DNA of 64,000 nt. It comes from Romanomermis culicivorax. Its lineage: Eukaryota > Nematoda > Enoplea > Mermithida > Mermithidae. The notes below the pieces were generated by a model. It was not told the origin of the DNA and did no database searches. It worked only from the letters and a program-made list of their open reading frames with translations. The first letter of the stretch is position 1; every line of letters begins with the position of its first letter. The DNA lies in the NCBI GenBank assembly GCA_963922205.1, contig CAWUHX010000093.1, positions 310,001-374,000 of the forward strand. Reading direction: 5' to 3'. Positions 44,322 to 54,878 of this stretch are shown here, in pieces. Both the position numbers and the translations under genes were made by a program.

Positions 44322-44334
44322 TTTCCCTCCTTCC
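44322..44334 (-). promoter_or_regulatory. Polypurine tract
   Basis: On the - strand GGAAGGAGGGAAA directly abuts the 3' LTR start (TGTAAC). This is the expected primer site for plus-strand DNA synthesis. Confidence 0.8.
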
Positions 44335-44352
44335 GTAGTTGAACATCCTCGT

Positions 44353-45648
44353 TCAAGGCTTTCGAGGTTGAGGAGGGGTGGGGGCAGCTTCAATAGGTGC
44401 TTTCCGAGGGTAGAAAGGGGTTGTCTCATTGACATGTACTGTAAATGTAATATTCTTATGGGGGTGTTTGAGTGTAACGTTGGGGTACATGAAATTTGTA
44501 ATTGTATAGGGTCCGTTTTGGCGAGGTAGGACTTTGGGAGTCAGCCCTTGTTTACACGAATGATTTTTGTAAAGAATAAGATCACCTGCCTTGTAATGTA
44601 TGTTCTGAGCATGCTTGTTATACTGACGGGTATAGTGGTCCTGGGCTTTTTGTAAACTTTTCTGCACGGTTGAGAGTGCTTCTGTAAAATGTGATTTTAC
44701 ACGAAGGGCGTAATCGCCTAAATCAACCATGTAGGATGTGGGGAAAAAATTTAAGGCTGTGTCTGACGGCAGATTAGCCTGTCTACCGTGGAGTAATTCA
44801 AATGGGGGATATGAGGTGCTATCATTTTTATGAAAGTTGATCGAAAAAACGGCATAGGGCAGATAAGTATCCCAATCAGTGTGATTTGAATTGATGTACA
44901 TGCGGATACGGGTGGCTAGGGTCTGGTTGCAACACTCAACTTCCCCATTGGCAATGGGATGGTATGGGGTGGTATGAATTATTTGGGTGTTGCATAAACT
45001 TGTGATCCAGGAAAAGAGATCGGATACAAAATCGGAGCCAGGATCACAATGGATGATTTTTGGGGACCCATGACAGCAAACAATTTTGGTTACGAATAAT
45101 TTGGCGATAGTGGCTGCAGTGATATCAGGGGTCGGGAATGCCTCTTCATACTTTGTGAAATAGTCGATGAAAACGACAATGAATTGGTTGCTGTCTTCAG
45201 TGAGGGGTAATGGCCCCATGCAATCAACACCGACTCTATCAAATGGGCCAGTTGGCTGAATTGGTACCCAATTTGCATGTACTTTGTGTCGGAGGGCTTT
45301 CTGTGTCTGGCATGGGTGGCAAGTTTTGCAGTACCGTTTGATATCAGGGCTCATTTGGGGCCAAAAATATTTTTGTCTGAGCAAGTGTAAAGTTTTCCTG
45401 GCAGCAAAATGGCCGGTGAATTTGCTGTCATGATGTGAGGCGATGAGATGTTGGACTTGTGACTTGGGAATGTATAGTTTTGCCTGTTTGTCGACTATAC
45501 CGAAGAGGATGTTTTGATGCACTGCGAATTTGATCAGAGTAAGGGGGTGTTTTTGGGCGATTTTTGCTAAAATACTTTTGACAGTTGGATCAGTGCATTG
45601 GAGTTCGGCAAAATTTTTCTGTTGCTCTTCTTGTTCAGTTGCTTCGGC
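44353..45648 (-). pseudogene. Retroelement integrase (pol 3' part)
   Basis: Open from just after the TAG at 45651-45649 to 44353. An ATG is not expected because integrase is released from a polyprotein. The N-terminal HHCC zinc finger is visible (HHDSKFTGHF ... CKTCHPCQ). The catalytic core follows with D in VDCMGPL, D in IIHCDPGSDF and E in GEVECCNQTL, spaced as in DDE integrases. The C-terminal part has PFYPRKAP. The core looks intact. It is in the same frame as RT-RNase H but separated by two stops (TGA 45672-45670, TAG 45651-45649), so no full polyprotein can be made from this copy. Confidence 0.85.
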
Positions 45649-45669
45649 CTAAAGAACAGAATTTATGGT

Positions 45670-47532
45670 TCATATTTCAGGGCGGGTTTCTAGTTGCTCA
45701 ATATCAAAGGATTGCTTCGCTGTCTGTGAGGGGAATCGAAAAACAGCATCTGTGTTGCAGTTAGCAGTGCCTTTCTTAGGTCGAATGTCTCGCTGAATAC
45801 CAGAGAGGGCTAATCCCCAAGGGGCAATGGGAGGGGACGGATTTTCCTTTTGTAAGACTGCCTGGACTGTTGTATGGTCAGTGTGTACAATAACATGTTG
45901 CTGGAAAAGATAGGGGCGGAAATACTTGACAAACTCAACTACTGCAAGGGTTTCCAATTCAGTTATCGGGTAGTTAGGTTCTGCGGGTTTGAGTGTGCGG
46001 CTCCCAAAAGCAATGGGGCGATCCTGACCTTTACTATCTAGCTGACTGAGAATGGCGCCGATTCCGAGTTTTGAGGCGTCAGTTTGCAGAATAAACAGTT
46101 TGGTGAAGTCCGGATGCTGCAGTATTGGGGCATGAATGAGTAATTCTTTTAGCTTAGTGAATGCGTTTTGCTGTTCAGGGCCCCAGGAAAATTCCGAATT
46201 CTTTTTGAGTAGGGATGTGAGTGGGCTAGAAACTTGAGAGCAATTTGGGATGAATCTACGATAATAAGAAGGTAGGCCAAGGAATGACTTGACTTCTTTT
46301 GAGCTTTTGGGTGTGGGTATGTCATAAATGGACTGTACCTTATGGGGATCTGGTGAAATGCCTTGCTGAGAAATAACGTGGCCTAAGTATTGGACTTGGG
46401 GCTGGCAGAATTTGCATTTTTGTATGTTTAGTTTAAGGCCTGCTTGTGAGAATCGGGCAAGGATAGTGTCTAAACATTCCAGGATTTGGGCATGGGAGTC
46501 TGCGAATACCAAGACATCGTCGAGATATACAAGGCATGTGTTCCATTGCAATCCTGAGAGGATAACATCCATTAACCTTTGGAATGTGGCTGGAGCGTTG
46601 GTGAGGCCAAAGGGGAGATAGTTGAATTGATACTGGCCAGCTGAGCAATTAAAGTATCTTTTTTGTATCTTTTTATCTTTTTTGGTTACTTTATTGAGAC
46701 CCCAAAAATCAATGCATAAACGATGGCCTCCATCTTTTTTGGGGACTAAAACTGTGTTGGTACACCATGGAGAATTGCTCTGGCTTATGACACCTGCTGT
46801 TGCGAGTTGCTCAACCTCTGCTTGTATGATTTGTTTCTCTTTCGGGGAAGTCCGATAAAGGTGCCTGCATACGGGTTGGGAGCCATTCGTGTCAATTGTA
46901 TGTGAAACGAGGGTGGTTCTACCTACGTCCATTTTGGATTTAGCATATAACGTAGGGTATTTGGAGAGGGCGCGTATGAGTTGAGTTTTCTCGGTTTCTG
47001 TGAGGTCACTGGAGGTTAAATTAACATTTTCTTTTAACCATGTGAATGTATCAAAACAGTTGGGCTGGTTTTGCGTGGAGGGGGTTACGTTAGCGGGAGC
47101 ATGTTGTTTTGGGATGTAACAGGAGACTGTACCAATGCATGTTCCGAGGTAAAGAATTTGAGCTGTGTCTTGTGTGTTTAAGACCGATATGCGTATGCGA
47201 CTGTTTTGGTTTTCAGAGACACAGGCTGCAAAATGGACTTTGGGGTTCTGTTTGGGTTTCGGAGTAAATTCAAGCTGTTTAACTTGTAGGTACGATTTGG
47301 GCAAGGGGACAGTGAATTCGGTTACTGTACAGGGTGGTAATTCTAATTTCTCGTCTAGATAGGTTCCACCATGGGTCGAAAGGGGGCTATATTCTAGGCC
47401 ATTACAGGGTAGTATGACATTGCCAAATTTGACCTGAGATTTCTGATTGTTGATAGTATATTCCGAAAATCGACTGAGAAAGTTTTTGCCTAAAAGGATG
47501 TCTGCTGTGCAATCTTTTTGGACATGAACCAT
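45670..47532 (-). pseudogene. Retroelement protease C-terminal part, RT and RNase H, internally deleted
   Basis: 620 codons. The start retains the protease ILLGKNFL block. RT has VPKKDGGHRLCIDF and LNKVTKK, then jumps near 46665 to FNYLPFGLTNAPATFQR. The segment that should carry the first catalytic aspartate (motif A) is missing, roughly 60 residues by comparison with the family. The YLDD active-site motif remains (46501-46530). RNase H has LQTDASKLGIGAIL, ELETLAV and HTDHTT; its end (NTDAVFRFP) is altered. With motif A gone this RT cannot polymerise. Frame 3 is shared with protease and integrase. Confidence 0.85.
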
Positions 47533-47541
47533 TATTGTTTC

Positions 47542-47883
47542 CTAGATAGTTTGGGCTGTTACTGTGACAAAAGTGGTTCCTACAAAGTGAATCGGGAGAT
47601 TATTTGCTGCTTTTGCTTGGACTAGCGGGGGTTTCATATCTAACTGTAAAAGTTGAGGGATCCGTGAATCAATGAGTGAGTAGACTGCACCAGTGTCAAT
47701 CATACCTTTTGTGATTAATTTGCCATTAAGTGTGATTGGAATATGAGGGGTATGCTTCTCAGGTACATTTTGGGGTGGCTTGTTTGATGCAGATTGATGA
47801 ATTTGATCAATGAGTTCAATTGCAGGAGTTTGGGGGGGTATCAATATCGACAAGGATGTACTTCTGCTGCGTTTTTGCCCCAC
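47542..47883 (-). pseudogene. Retroelement aspartic protease, N-terminal part, with in-frame TAG
   Basis: Contains the catalytic MIDTGAVYSLID motif (about 47707-47672). The frame is ended by TAG at 47544-47542, which splits the protease domain from its ILLGKNFL block 36 codons later in the same frame. Upstream, an overlapping frame (about 47930-47810) carries FGHALLELANY-type sequence, suggesting another frameshift at the domain start. A regulated readthrough inside the protease domain would be unusual, so decay is the simpler reading. Confidence 0.75.
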
Positions 47884-47965
47884 GATAATTAGCTAATTCT
47901 AAGAGAGCATGGCCGAATGATGGGGGGATGGTTTCATGTAAACGTCTGTTGTGTGATGGTATTTC

Positions 47966-49669
47966 CTATGCATGTTCATTTGTGGCATGATGGTTGTAAC
48001 AAGGGAAATACTTTCGAAGAATGAGAAAAGAATAAAAGATGCCTGCAATAACTACAGCAATAATGGCTAGATTGATAATGATTTGCAGGGGTCCTTTGAT
48101 TAAATTGTTTAACCCATCTGTGAGACTTTGGGTGGTACCGGTTATTACATGTTCTATGCCTTGACCGGTGCCAGAGAGGGTATTTCCAATTGCTTGGCCA
48201 GTGCCTGAGATCATGTTGTAAACTGTATCTGAGTTAAGGGACATTTGGGCGGTGTAATTGACGAGTTTTTTAACAACCTTTTCGAGTGTGTGAGTTTTGT
48301 AAATGTATTGTTTCAAAAAGAGTAAATTGGTTGAAATAGTTGCAAGTTGATCATGAAAAATAGCGGGTGTATTAAAATCGAAAAGGGAGAAATTTTGGTT
48401 CCAGACGATTTCTAAAGGTAAATTTGCGACATGCGGGGATCCTGTTTCACTGACCCATGTATTGTTCTGTTTGTAAAAGGCTACATGCATGTGATGGCAG
48501 TCAACGGTTTGTGAGAACGGGGTCAAATCGTTGCCTCCTGGATTTGAAAACATGAGTTCGGTTCCTACGAGAATGGGTAAAAGTTTGTAGCATGTTTGGT
48601 TGATTTTATGGTTGTAAAAGATTTTAGATGTGTTTACCTGCTTGCAGGGCCAGACTGTGAGGGCTTCTCCTGTGAATTCTGCTATGATGTCGGTTCGCTG
48701 TAGGAATGCCCACACCCCAAGGGTTGCATCAAGGCACAAAATTTGCCATAGGAGATCAAGGTGACGCTGTGCCTGTCTGCATAATTCATTCCATATGTTT
48801 TTGAAATTTTGAATTTCGAATTCCTGGATTTTGTCTGCTAGATGATTTAGTTTCGCATTAATAGTTTCAAAATCATCAAAATTGTAGAGTGTAGTATGAG
48901 TTTCGTTGGTTTTTGGGGTTAAAAATGTGTTACGATGTGGGGTGCTTTTGTCTAATTGTACAACAATGCCTTGTTCGGTTAGAATGCTGTCTTGGATTTC
49001 GGGGCAGTTGGGGTTCGAAAAGAGTGTATTTTTAACTGAAAATGCACCTTGTAGCTCTTCCATTATCATGTGGGTTTGCGTCAGTTTTATGGGATGTGTA
49101 TTTTTGTATTCGAAGGGGCATAAGTTTTCAAATGCTGTTTCATTCCAGATAATGGATCCGTCGGCTGTGACACAATGACCTGATGTCGGTTTGCATGACC
49201 CCAGGTCACCTAATGTGCCTGTCATAGATTTTCCATTCCAAGATGCTATTTGTCCGATTTCTATGATGACGTTAGTGACCGGGGTACAGTGGTCTGTACA
49301 ACACCATGTGTATTCTATGCTTAGGGAGTTGTTTGTTGACCAAAATCCTGGTTGGGTTTCGTATAATTTTTGACCATTGTGTTCTTTGTCTATAACAATT
49401 GCCTTACAAACATGCGGGGTTAGATTTTGCATTTCGGTTTGGTCGAAGACAATACCTTTTGATCCAAAAAATCCTGTATTAGTACAAATTTTGCGTTTGC
49501 GAACACTGCATTTGTATGCATCTGTTATGTGAGGTTTAGTGGAGGGGATATAGATTTTTCCGAATGTCTGTATGGGTTTGTCTACTGTGGAAGGGGGCAT
49601 GCATGATACAAATTTGGTATGCTGACTGAGTGACCCCTCAATGAAGTTCCACACATCTGAAATTGGGCA
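47966..49669 (-). CDS. Env-like membrane glycoprotein of the retroelement
   Basis: Open for about 568 codons from a TAG at 49672-49670. There is no ATG at the N-terminus; the first in-frame ATG is about 19 codons after a GTG at 49654. Seen directly: many paired cysteines (CCTDHCTP, GSCKPTSGHC), about eight N-x-S/T sequons, and a central HLDLLWQILCLDA block. Near the C-terminus are Gly/Thr-rich repeats (SGTGQAIG, SGTGQGIE), a 25-residue membrane segment (starts PLQIIINLAIIAVV) and a 16-residue tail with RKYFPCYN. This is the layout of a type I viral surface protein. I do not recognise the family; the cysteine pattern recalls glycoproteins of negative-strand RNA viruses captured by retroelements, but that is weak. 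A hydrophobic signal-like stretch lies just upstream in another frame, and TTTCAG at 49662-49657 could be a splice acceptor. The position between gag and pol is exceptional. Confidence 0.7.
   Translation of the reverse strand, partial: CPISDVWNFIEGSLSQHTKFVSCMPPSTVDKPIQTFGKIYIPSTKPHITDAYKCSVRKRKICTNTGFFGSKGIVFDQTEMQNLTPHVCKAIVIDKEHNGQKLYETQPGFWSTNNSLSIEYTWCCTDHCTPVTNVIIEIGQIASWNGKSMTGTLGDLGSCKPTSGHCVTADGSIIWNETAFENLCPFEYKNTHPIKLTQTHMIMEELQGAFSVKNTLFSNPNCPEIQDSILTEQGIVVQLDKSTPHRNTFLTPKTNETHTTLYNFDDFETINAKLNHLADKIQEFEIQNFKNIWNELCRQAQRHLDLLWQILCLDATLGVWAFLQRTDIIAEFTGEALTVWPCKQVNTSKIFYNHKINQTCYKLLPILVGTELMFSNPGGNDLTPFSQTVDCHHMHVAFYKQNNTWVSETGSPHVANLPLEIVWNQNFSLFDFNTPAIFHDQLATISTNLLFLKQYIYKTHTLEKVVKKLVNYTAQMSLNSDTVYNMISGTGQAIGNTLSGTGQGIEHVITGTTQSLTDGLNNLIKGPLQIIINLAIIAVVIAGIFYSFLILRKYFPCYNHHATNEHA
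49657..49662 (-). promoter_or_regulatory. Candidate 3' splice site for env-like mRNA
   Basis: AATTTCAG directly before the env-like frame, which lacks its own start codon. A spliced subgenomic RNA could supply the start, as in other env-bearing retroelements. Unproven; the pyrimidine tract is weak. Confidence 0.35.
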
Positions 49670-49688
49670 CTACAGGATGTGGGGATTA

Positions 49689-51478
49689 TTATGCATAAAA
49701 ATATACAATACAACGGCCAATATAGTGTTCTAGTGGAGGCGGCGGGGTACTGTATATTTTTTGGTTCTGGCCGGTTTGGCGTGGCAGCTTTTGGTGTTGT
49801 TCGGTTTTGGGCTGAGGGGGTGGCTGGTTTGCAATCTGAATGGTCTGTAAAATGTTAGAAGTTGAGTCATGGGATGGGGTTTGGATTTGCTTACTTGTGG
49901 GGGTCGGTAGCAGTGTTTGGTGGGGGCGGAATTGGTAGGGTTCGGGGGTCAGGCAGTGTAAAAGGGACAATAAGTTGCAGCCTGCTTTCGATGGAGTTTC
50001 GGGGGTGGTGGGCGACTTGGTGTCTTGCTTTTGGGGGATCTTGTAGCCTACGGGGATGGTGGGCGGCGATTTTTCGATTTTTGCGGCTTCAGGCATGGGG
50101 GGTGGTGAAATGGCGCACCAATCTTGTATGTCCAGGTCGAGGACGTATTTGTCACTACGGCGGTGGGTAGTGGGCATAATTGTTCCTAAAGTAGTCTGAG
50201 GGCCGTTAGTTATGGCGGGTAATGTTGAGTAAAATGTGGGGTCATCAATGTCCATGAGGGGTTGGGGTTGCCTGTACTCAATGCAATTTTGAATATTACG
50301 ACTCTGTTGATTCGGACAGTACCTACTTGTATGACCTCTCTGCTATAGAAAACATTGAAAATTTGAGTAGGGTTTTGAAAGGCAGTTATTAGATCTATGT
50401 CCTGTTTGGGAGCAGTGGATGCATCAGCTTTTACAATCACGCGTACTGTGATTATTACTGAAACAGATTTCACATGATTTTCGGGTGCCTACTGATTTAC
50501 AATTACGAGCTACGTGTCCAATTTGTCCACACTGGAAGCATGTGGGTTGCCTAGGGGTGGTATTGTTCCTGTAAGCATTATTCCTGCTGAAAGTATTGTT
50601 ACTGAAATTGTTGTAGCTTCTCTGTTGTGGGGGTTGAGGTTTTTGTTTGATCTGCAACTGTAAATCTTTTACTTGTTGTTCTAACTGATGCAAGAGGTCC
50701 TGTTGGTCGGTATTTTTGGTTAGGGAAAAGATGGGTTCGGGTTTTGGGGGTATAAATGGAAGAGTGTTGGACTTTAACTCATTTCTAAGGATTTGCTGTT
50801 CAATGTAAGCTGCTTCATCTGACATTTCTTTTAGAGTTGCGAACCTTCTATACTTAATTGCTTCCCTGATTTTGTTTCGCATGCCTTCTACAAAGAGGGG
50901 TTTTATGATCATTTCTCGTGCGTCTGTGTTAAAGTTAGGGTAGGTGAGGGTTGCGAGGTGTTCTAGATCAAACAAGAATTTGGTTACTGTTTCTGATCGC
51001 TTTTGTTTTCTCTCGCGTAAGAATTGTTGAAGAATTGTTGATGTAGCTCATTATCTCTATTGTTTGGGAAAAATGCCTGTAATGCGACTTTATACTGCTC
51101 GTATGTGTGGGGAGGGTTTTCTGAATTGGCTAAGCTTTTGAATTTTGCTAACCCGGCTCCTCCTAAATGAATCTCTAAACATGCCAACTTTAACTGTACC
51201 TCTGTATCTTTCATGCCTTGAAGTGCCATGAATTGTTCTAAATGTTTGTTCCATTCACCAAAATGTTGGGTCACGCTGCCCGTGAATACTGTAGGTTTCG
51301 CGTAGAAATTATTCGCCATGTTATTACGAATGTTTGCTGTTCTTAGATCGTCTATTAGGGTAGGGTTTACTGTATTCTGATTCAATTGTGTGCGTAGGGT
51401 ACAAAAATGTTCTGAAAATAAATCGTTTATCTGTTCTCTAACGATTTCTCCTATATGATCTTGCATTTGGTGGGTCAT
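49689..51478 (-). pseudogene. Retroelement gag with four zinc knuckles, broken
   Basis: ATG at 51478. The capsid-like region (PTVFTGSVTQHFGEWNKHLE, then YEQYKVALQAF) runs to 50984. There the frame is lost because an 11-bp word (AAGAATTGTTG on the + strand) is tandemly duplicated at 51019-51029 and 51030-51040. The second frame continues with LATLTYPNF and two CX2CX4HX4C knuckles (CFQCGQIGHVARNC, CEICFSNNHSTRDC), then TGA at 50426-50424. Past the stop the same frame shows a third knuckle (CIHCSQTGHRSNNC) and a damaged fourth that contains TAG at 50345-50343. A Pro/Gln/Thr-rich tail of about 190 residues then ends at 49689. A four-knuckle nucleocapsid with a long proline-rich tail is larger than the usual one or two knuckles. 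Confidence 0.8.
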
Positions 51479-51702
51479 TCTTGGTTTATGCTGGGATTTC
51501 TGCTCAAATGCTTCAATTTTTGCTTCACGCTGTATTCGTTTAAATGTATCGCTTAATGTTTCGTTGGAGGGGATTTCCAGTTTGCTTTCTACGAATACTG
51601 TCTTACTGTAGGAAATGATTACTACTGTATTATCTAATGCTTCTAAATGCCCGGATAAGAGTACACCTAATTGGGGGCAGGGAGTTCCAGTGGTTAACGG
51701 TA

Positions 51703-51716
51703 CGGTACGGTCACCA
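51703..51716 (-). promoter_or_regulatory. Primer-binding site
   Basis: On the - strand TGGTGACCGTACCG begins 5 nt after the 5' LTR. TGG start and location fit a tRNA 3' end (…GGTCACCA); the first eight bases are as in tRNA-Trp-primed retroviruses, but the tRNA is not determined here. Confidence 0.6.
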
Positions 51717-51721
51717 AAATA

Positions 51722-52625
51722 TGTAACGACCAGATTTTGTGAAGTACTTTACTTTTAACCAACGGTCGCTACGACGAGCAAAAGGGGCGCGGGTGGTACA
51801 ATACGGGCGATACCACTAACGATAATTGACGGTTGCTTGAGACGTCGATAGGACAATATGAAAACGCGGTCTGGCTTTACAATAATGAACGGGCCTCGGT
51901 TTAAGTTGCTTTCGTACAAATGGCTGCTTGCAAATATAAAAACAGGGGCGAGCGCGGTTTGAAACGACAAATTCAAATATCCAAAACTCTAACCAATAAT
52001 AACAAAATCACGCTTTGCTTTTCTTTTTATATGACGTTTTTGGCCACTCCCTGGGCGTCCCGGGAGGTCGTGCTTCTGTCCATCTTCTTCCGCCAATCGT
52101 CGCTTCCTGCTTCGCTTTTTATGCTTACCTAGTTACGCCTTTCTAATGCTTTCCTGGTACTGTATGCTTTTCGTGCTTCGCATGCTTTCTACGGCGGGCT
52201 TGGCCACACCTCTGTGCTTCTGTGCATGCTTCCTGTATCGGTTTCTCCGTATACACATGTTTTGTGGGGCCGTCGCTACCGTTACACTTGAGACTACTGT
52301 CTGGCGGGGCTTTTACGTATTTTACTGTGTGCAGGTGTTGTTTACGATTTTTACAGGGGATTACGATAGCTGTGGAATGTGTAGTTTAGTGTAGGTTCTA
52401 GGGGACCAGCTGCCATTTGTGCAAATTAATTGGGGCATCCTAATTGGGCTACTGGGTTGTGAATGGATCAAAATAAAGTACTTCACGTAATTTTAGAGGA
52501 ATGTTTGGGTGTGAATCCCAGACACCCTTGAGATGATAAAATACGAAAATGAATAACATTTAACAAATGTTTATCACATACAGTATGCTATGTATTTACA
52601 GTACTGCTTTAGCAGGTACGTTACA
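51722..52625 (-). repeat. 5' LTR of the retroelement
   Basis: 904 bp; partner of 43417-44321. The promoter should lie here, but no TATA box can be singled out with confidence. Confidence 0.92.
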
Positions 52626-52629
52626 ACAT

Positions 52630-54206
52630 ACCAAATACGGATGAAGGCGACGACGAAAACGAACGGCACCAGATTCGTGGATACGCCAAGAAAAAAAACG
52701 TTGGGCTGCTGCTGTTCTGATTGGGGTCAATGAGGACCCGCTGGTAGTAGGGTTACAAGGAAAAACGAATAAAATAAAACGAAATGCAAAGGGGCAATGC
52801 CCGCTTATATGCTAAAAGTTTCAGGGTACGCTGGGTACCGTTTCACAAAAATAGATGCTGAGTGGATAGGTCCCTATCCAACTGCACACGAAAAATATGC
52901 AAAACAAAAAAAACTAAATTTGTGCAGTAGAAAGGATATGTTATTGAAATGTAAAAGAGAAAATATTCAATGTGGAGGTTTGTGAGACTGTTATTGAATA
53001 ATCGAGAATGATCATTTTTTGCCATTTTTAATATCAATGTTTTAAATGCTCAACATTAATTCCTCAACCCCCGGACATTTTTTGAAACTGCTTCCGCCAT
53101 AGCCGGGCGTTTTTGACTTCCCCAGCCAGGGCCCCTAGTATTTTGGACTTTTATTCAATAACCGGCTTGTGAGTTCAAAATACTTATTTTAAATGGACTT
53201 TTTGTTAATCGATGGAGCATTCTGGTTCCAAGATCTTATTTGGGGCTTTCATTTAGCAACAGGCTGGTAAGTTGAAAATTCACGTTTTAAAATCAACTTT
53301 TAGTTAATCGATGGACCATTCTGATTAGAATTTTGAATTTCATGGAAAAGAACATTGATTGAAATTATATCTCGGCGAACCATTTCCTGAGACTATGATC
53401 AGCTCTGTTTTATTTTGCATTCCTAATCAGAGAATCATTACCTATTTAGAGTGTTTTTCTCGAAACAATGATCCAGACGAATCTAAAAAAGAATCGGGTT
53501 TGAAATTCACATTCTGAAATTGATTTTCCATCAATCCATTGAGCATTCTGATCAGAATTTTTAATTTTGTGAGAAAAGTTTTTTTTGATTAAGATGAAAA
53601 GAAGATTTATCTCAAACCTTTAATCCGGATGCTTCATTTTCAGCCCATATCTGGGAATTTCACTCAACAATCGGCTTGAGAAATTCACTCAACAAAAAAA
53701 ACTGTTCAGCTCTAAGATCGACCGTCTCGTAATGGGAAAGAATCTTCCACTGCTGGGAGAGTCGGACAGAGGTCCCAGTCTTCATTTTTAGGGATAATAC
53801 CCTCTTGACCCTTCTCCCAATGAACACGTTTTTCGAAAAGGATAGGTCCATCACTACTCCTTGTGCCTGCTGACAGTAGGTCCATATTCCTTTTGACTAT
53901 GACGTATATAATTATGTACCATAACTTTATTTTTGCAGGGCCATGTCGGCCCTTGCTTTGAAAGCCCGTTATTACTTTTTTTTACGAATCTGATGCCATT
54001 CCACTCAAAATTACATAATAAGAAAGAAATGTGAAAAGTGCTACTTGAGAAATATTGTGGAATAGTGAGTTATAAAACAATAAACGAATTCCAGCCAAAA
54101 TGTCTGGAAAGTGAAGTGTTTACGAAAAAAATATGAAACATGAATAATTTATACACTAATGTTGCAGACGTAATTATAAGATACATTTACATAATTAACA
54201 TATTTT
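52630..54206. other. Non-coding stretch right of the LTR element
   Basis: No gene supported. About 53190-53600 contains loosely repeated blocks (TTAATCGATGGANCATTCTG, GAATTTTNAATTT) at roughly 115- and 270-bp spacing, suggesting an old duplication. Confidence 0.35.
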
Positions 54207-54464
54207 TTACAAAATATTTTTACACTCGTACCTCGTGACAGTTGTACATTTTGTGCATGGATCCGTTTTCGGGTGCCCAAACACAAGATCAAACTTTGAA
54301 TTAAATACTTTTCTGTGAAAGAACTCTGGCACACACTTGTTCATTTCTTGACACTGGCCTTCAAAAACAGTTGATACAATCGACAGTATTGAAGAAAGAT
54401 ACAAACGGTTTGAATTGAAACTTCTTGAGCAATAACTCTTAATCAGAATCTGAATCCATATCAT
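54207..54464 (-). pseudogene. Fragment of a transposon-encoded protein
   Basis: Contains VPEFFHRKVFNSKFDLVFGH and PKTDPCTKC, which resembles a block recurring in many uncharacterised insect repeat-encoded proteins (…F…FNL.F..PK.D.C..C). Only this short segment is visible and it is not embedded in a longer frame. Confidence 0.4.
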
Positions 54465-54878
54465 TTTACAAAATTTGTCTCCTCTTTGACCTGACCGAAT
54501 TAGATTTTCGAAAATAACAGTAAATAAAATCTTTAAAAAAAAAATTTAGGGACAGTTGGCTAAATCAGCAGTTTTAAAATTTTTCAAAATTTTCAAAGGC
54601 TGACATGTAATAAACAACAACCATACACAATGATTGAGGCAAATAAGATTTCTTCATAAATAAAGGAGTGAGGCATAAGGGTGCCAAGTGACTTTTTCTC
54701 GAGTGCATAAAAGTCTCAAGTAACAAACACATATCACATTTATGCTTTTCTGTCATTTATAATTTTTTGTCACTTTAATATTATAGTACCTAATACACTG
54801 AAAAATCTCGCTGAATATTGCAGACAATGTCAAAATCAATATGCCACGTGATAGACTAGGTTGTAAGACGATCTTATA
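54465..54878. other. Non-coding spacer
   Basis: AT-rich; nothing recognised. Confidence 0.35.

Larger units (their letters stand above)
43417..52625 (-). mobile_element. Ty3/Gypsy-type LTR retroelement with env-like gene between gag and pol
   Basis: 9209 bp bounded by LTRs (43417-44321, 51722-52625) and an exact 4-bp duplication ACAT (43413-43416, 52626-52629). Order in transcription: 5' LTR, primer-binding site, gag with zinc knuckles, env-like glycoprotein, protease, RT-RNase H, integrase, polypurine tract, 3' LTR. RT before integrase is the Ty3/Gypsy arrangement. The LTRs differ by scattered substitutions (about 20 in the first 260 bp compared by eye), so the insertion is old. The copy is defective: an 11-bp duplication and two stops in gag, stops in protease and between RNase H and integrase, and a deletion in RT. 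Confidence 0.92.

Noticed and set aside
47542..47544. Programmed TAG readthrough as in gammaretroviral gag-pol
   Set aside because: The stop lies inside the protease domain, between the DTG and ILLG blocks, not at a gag-pol boundary; other stops show general decay.
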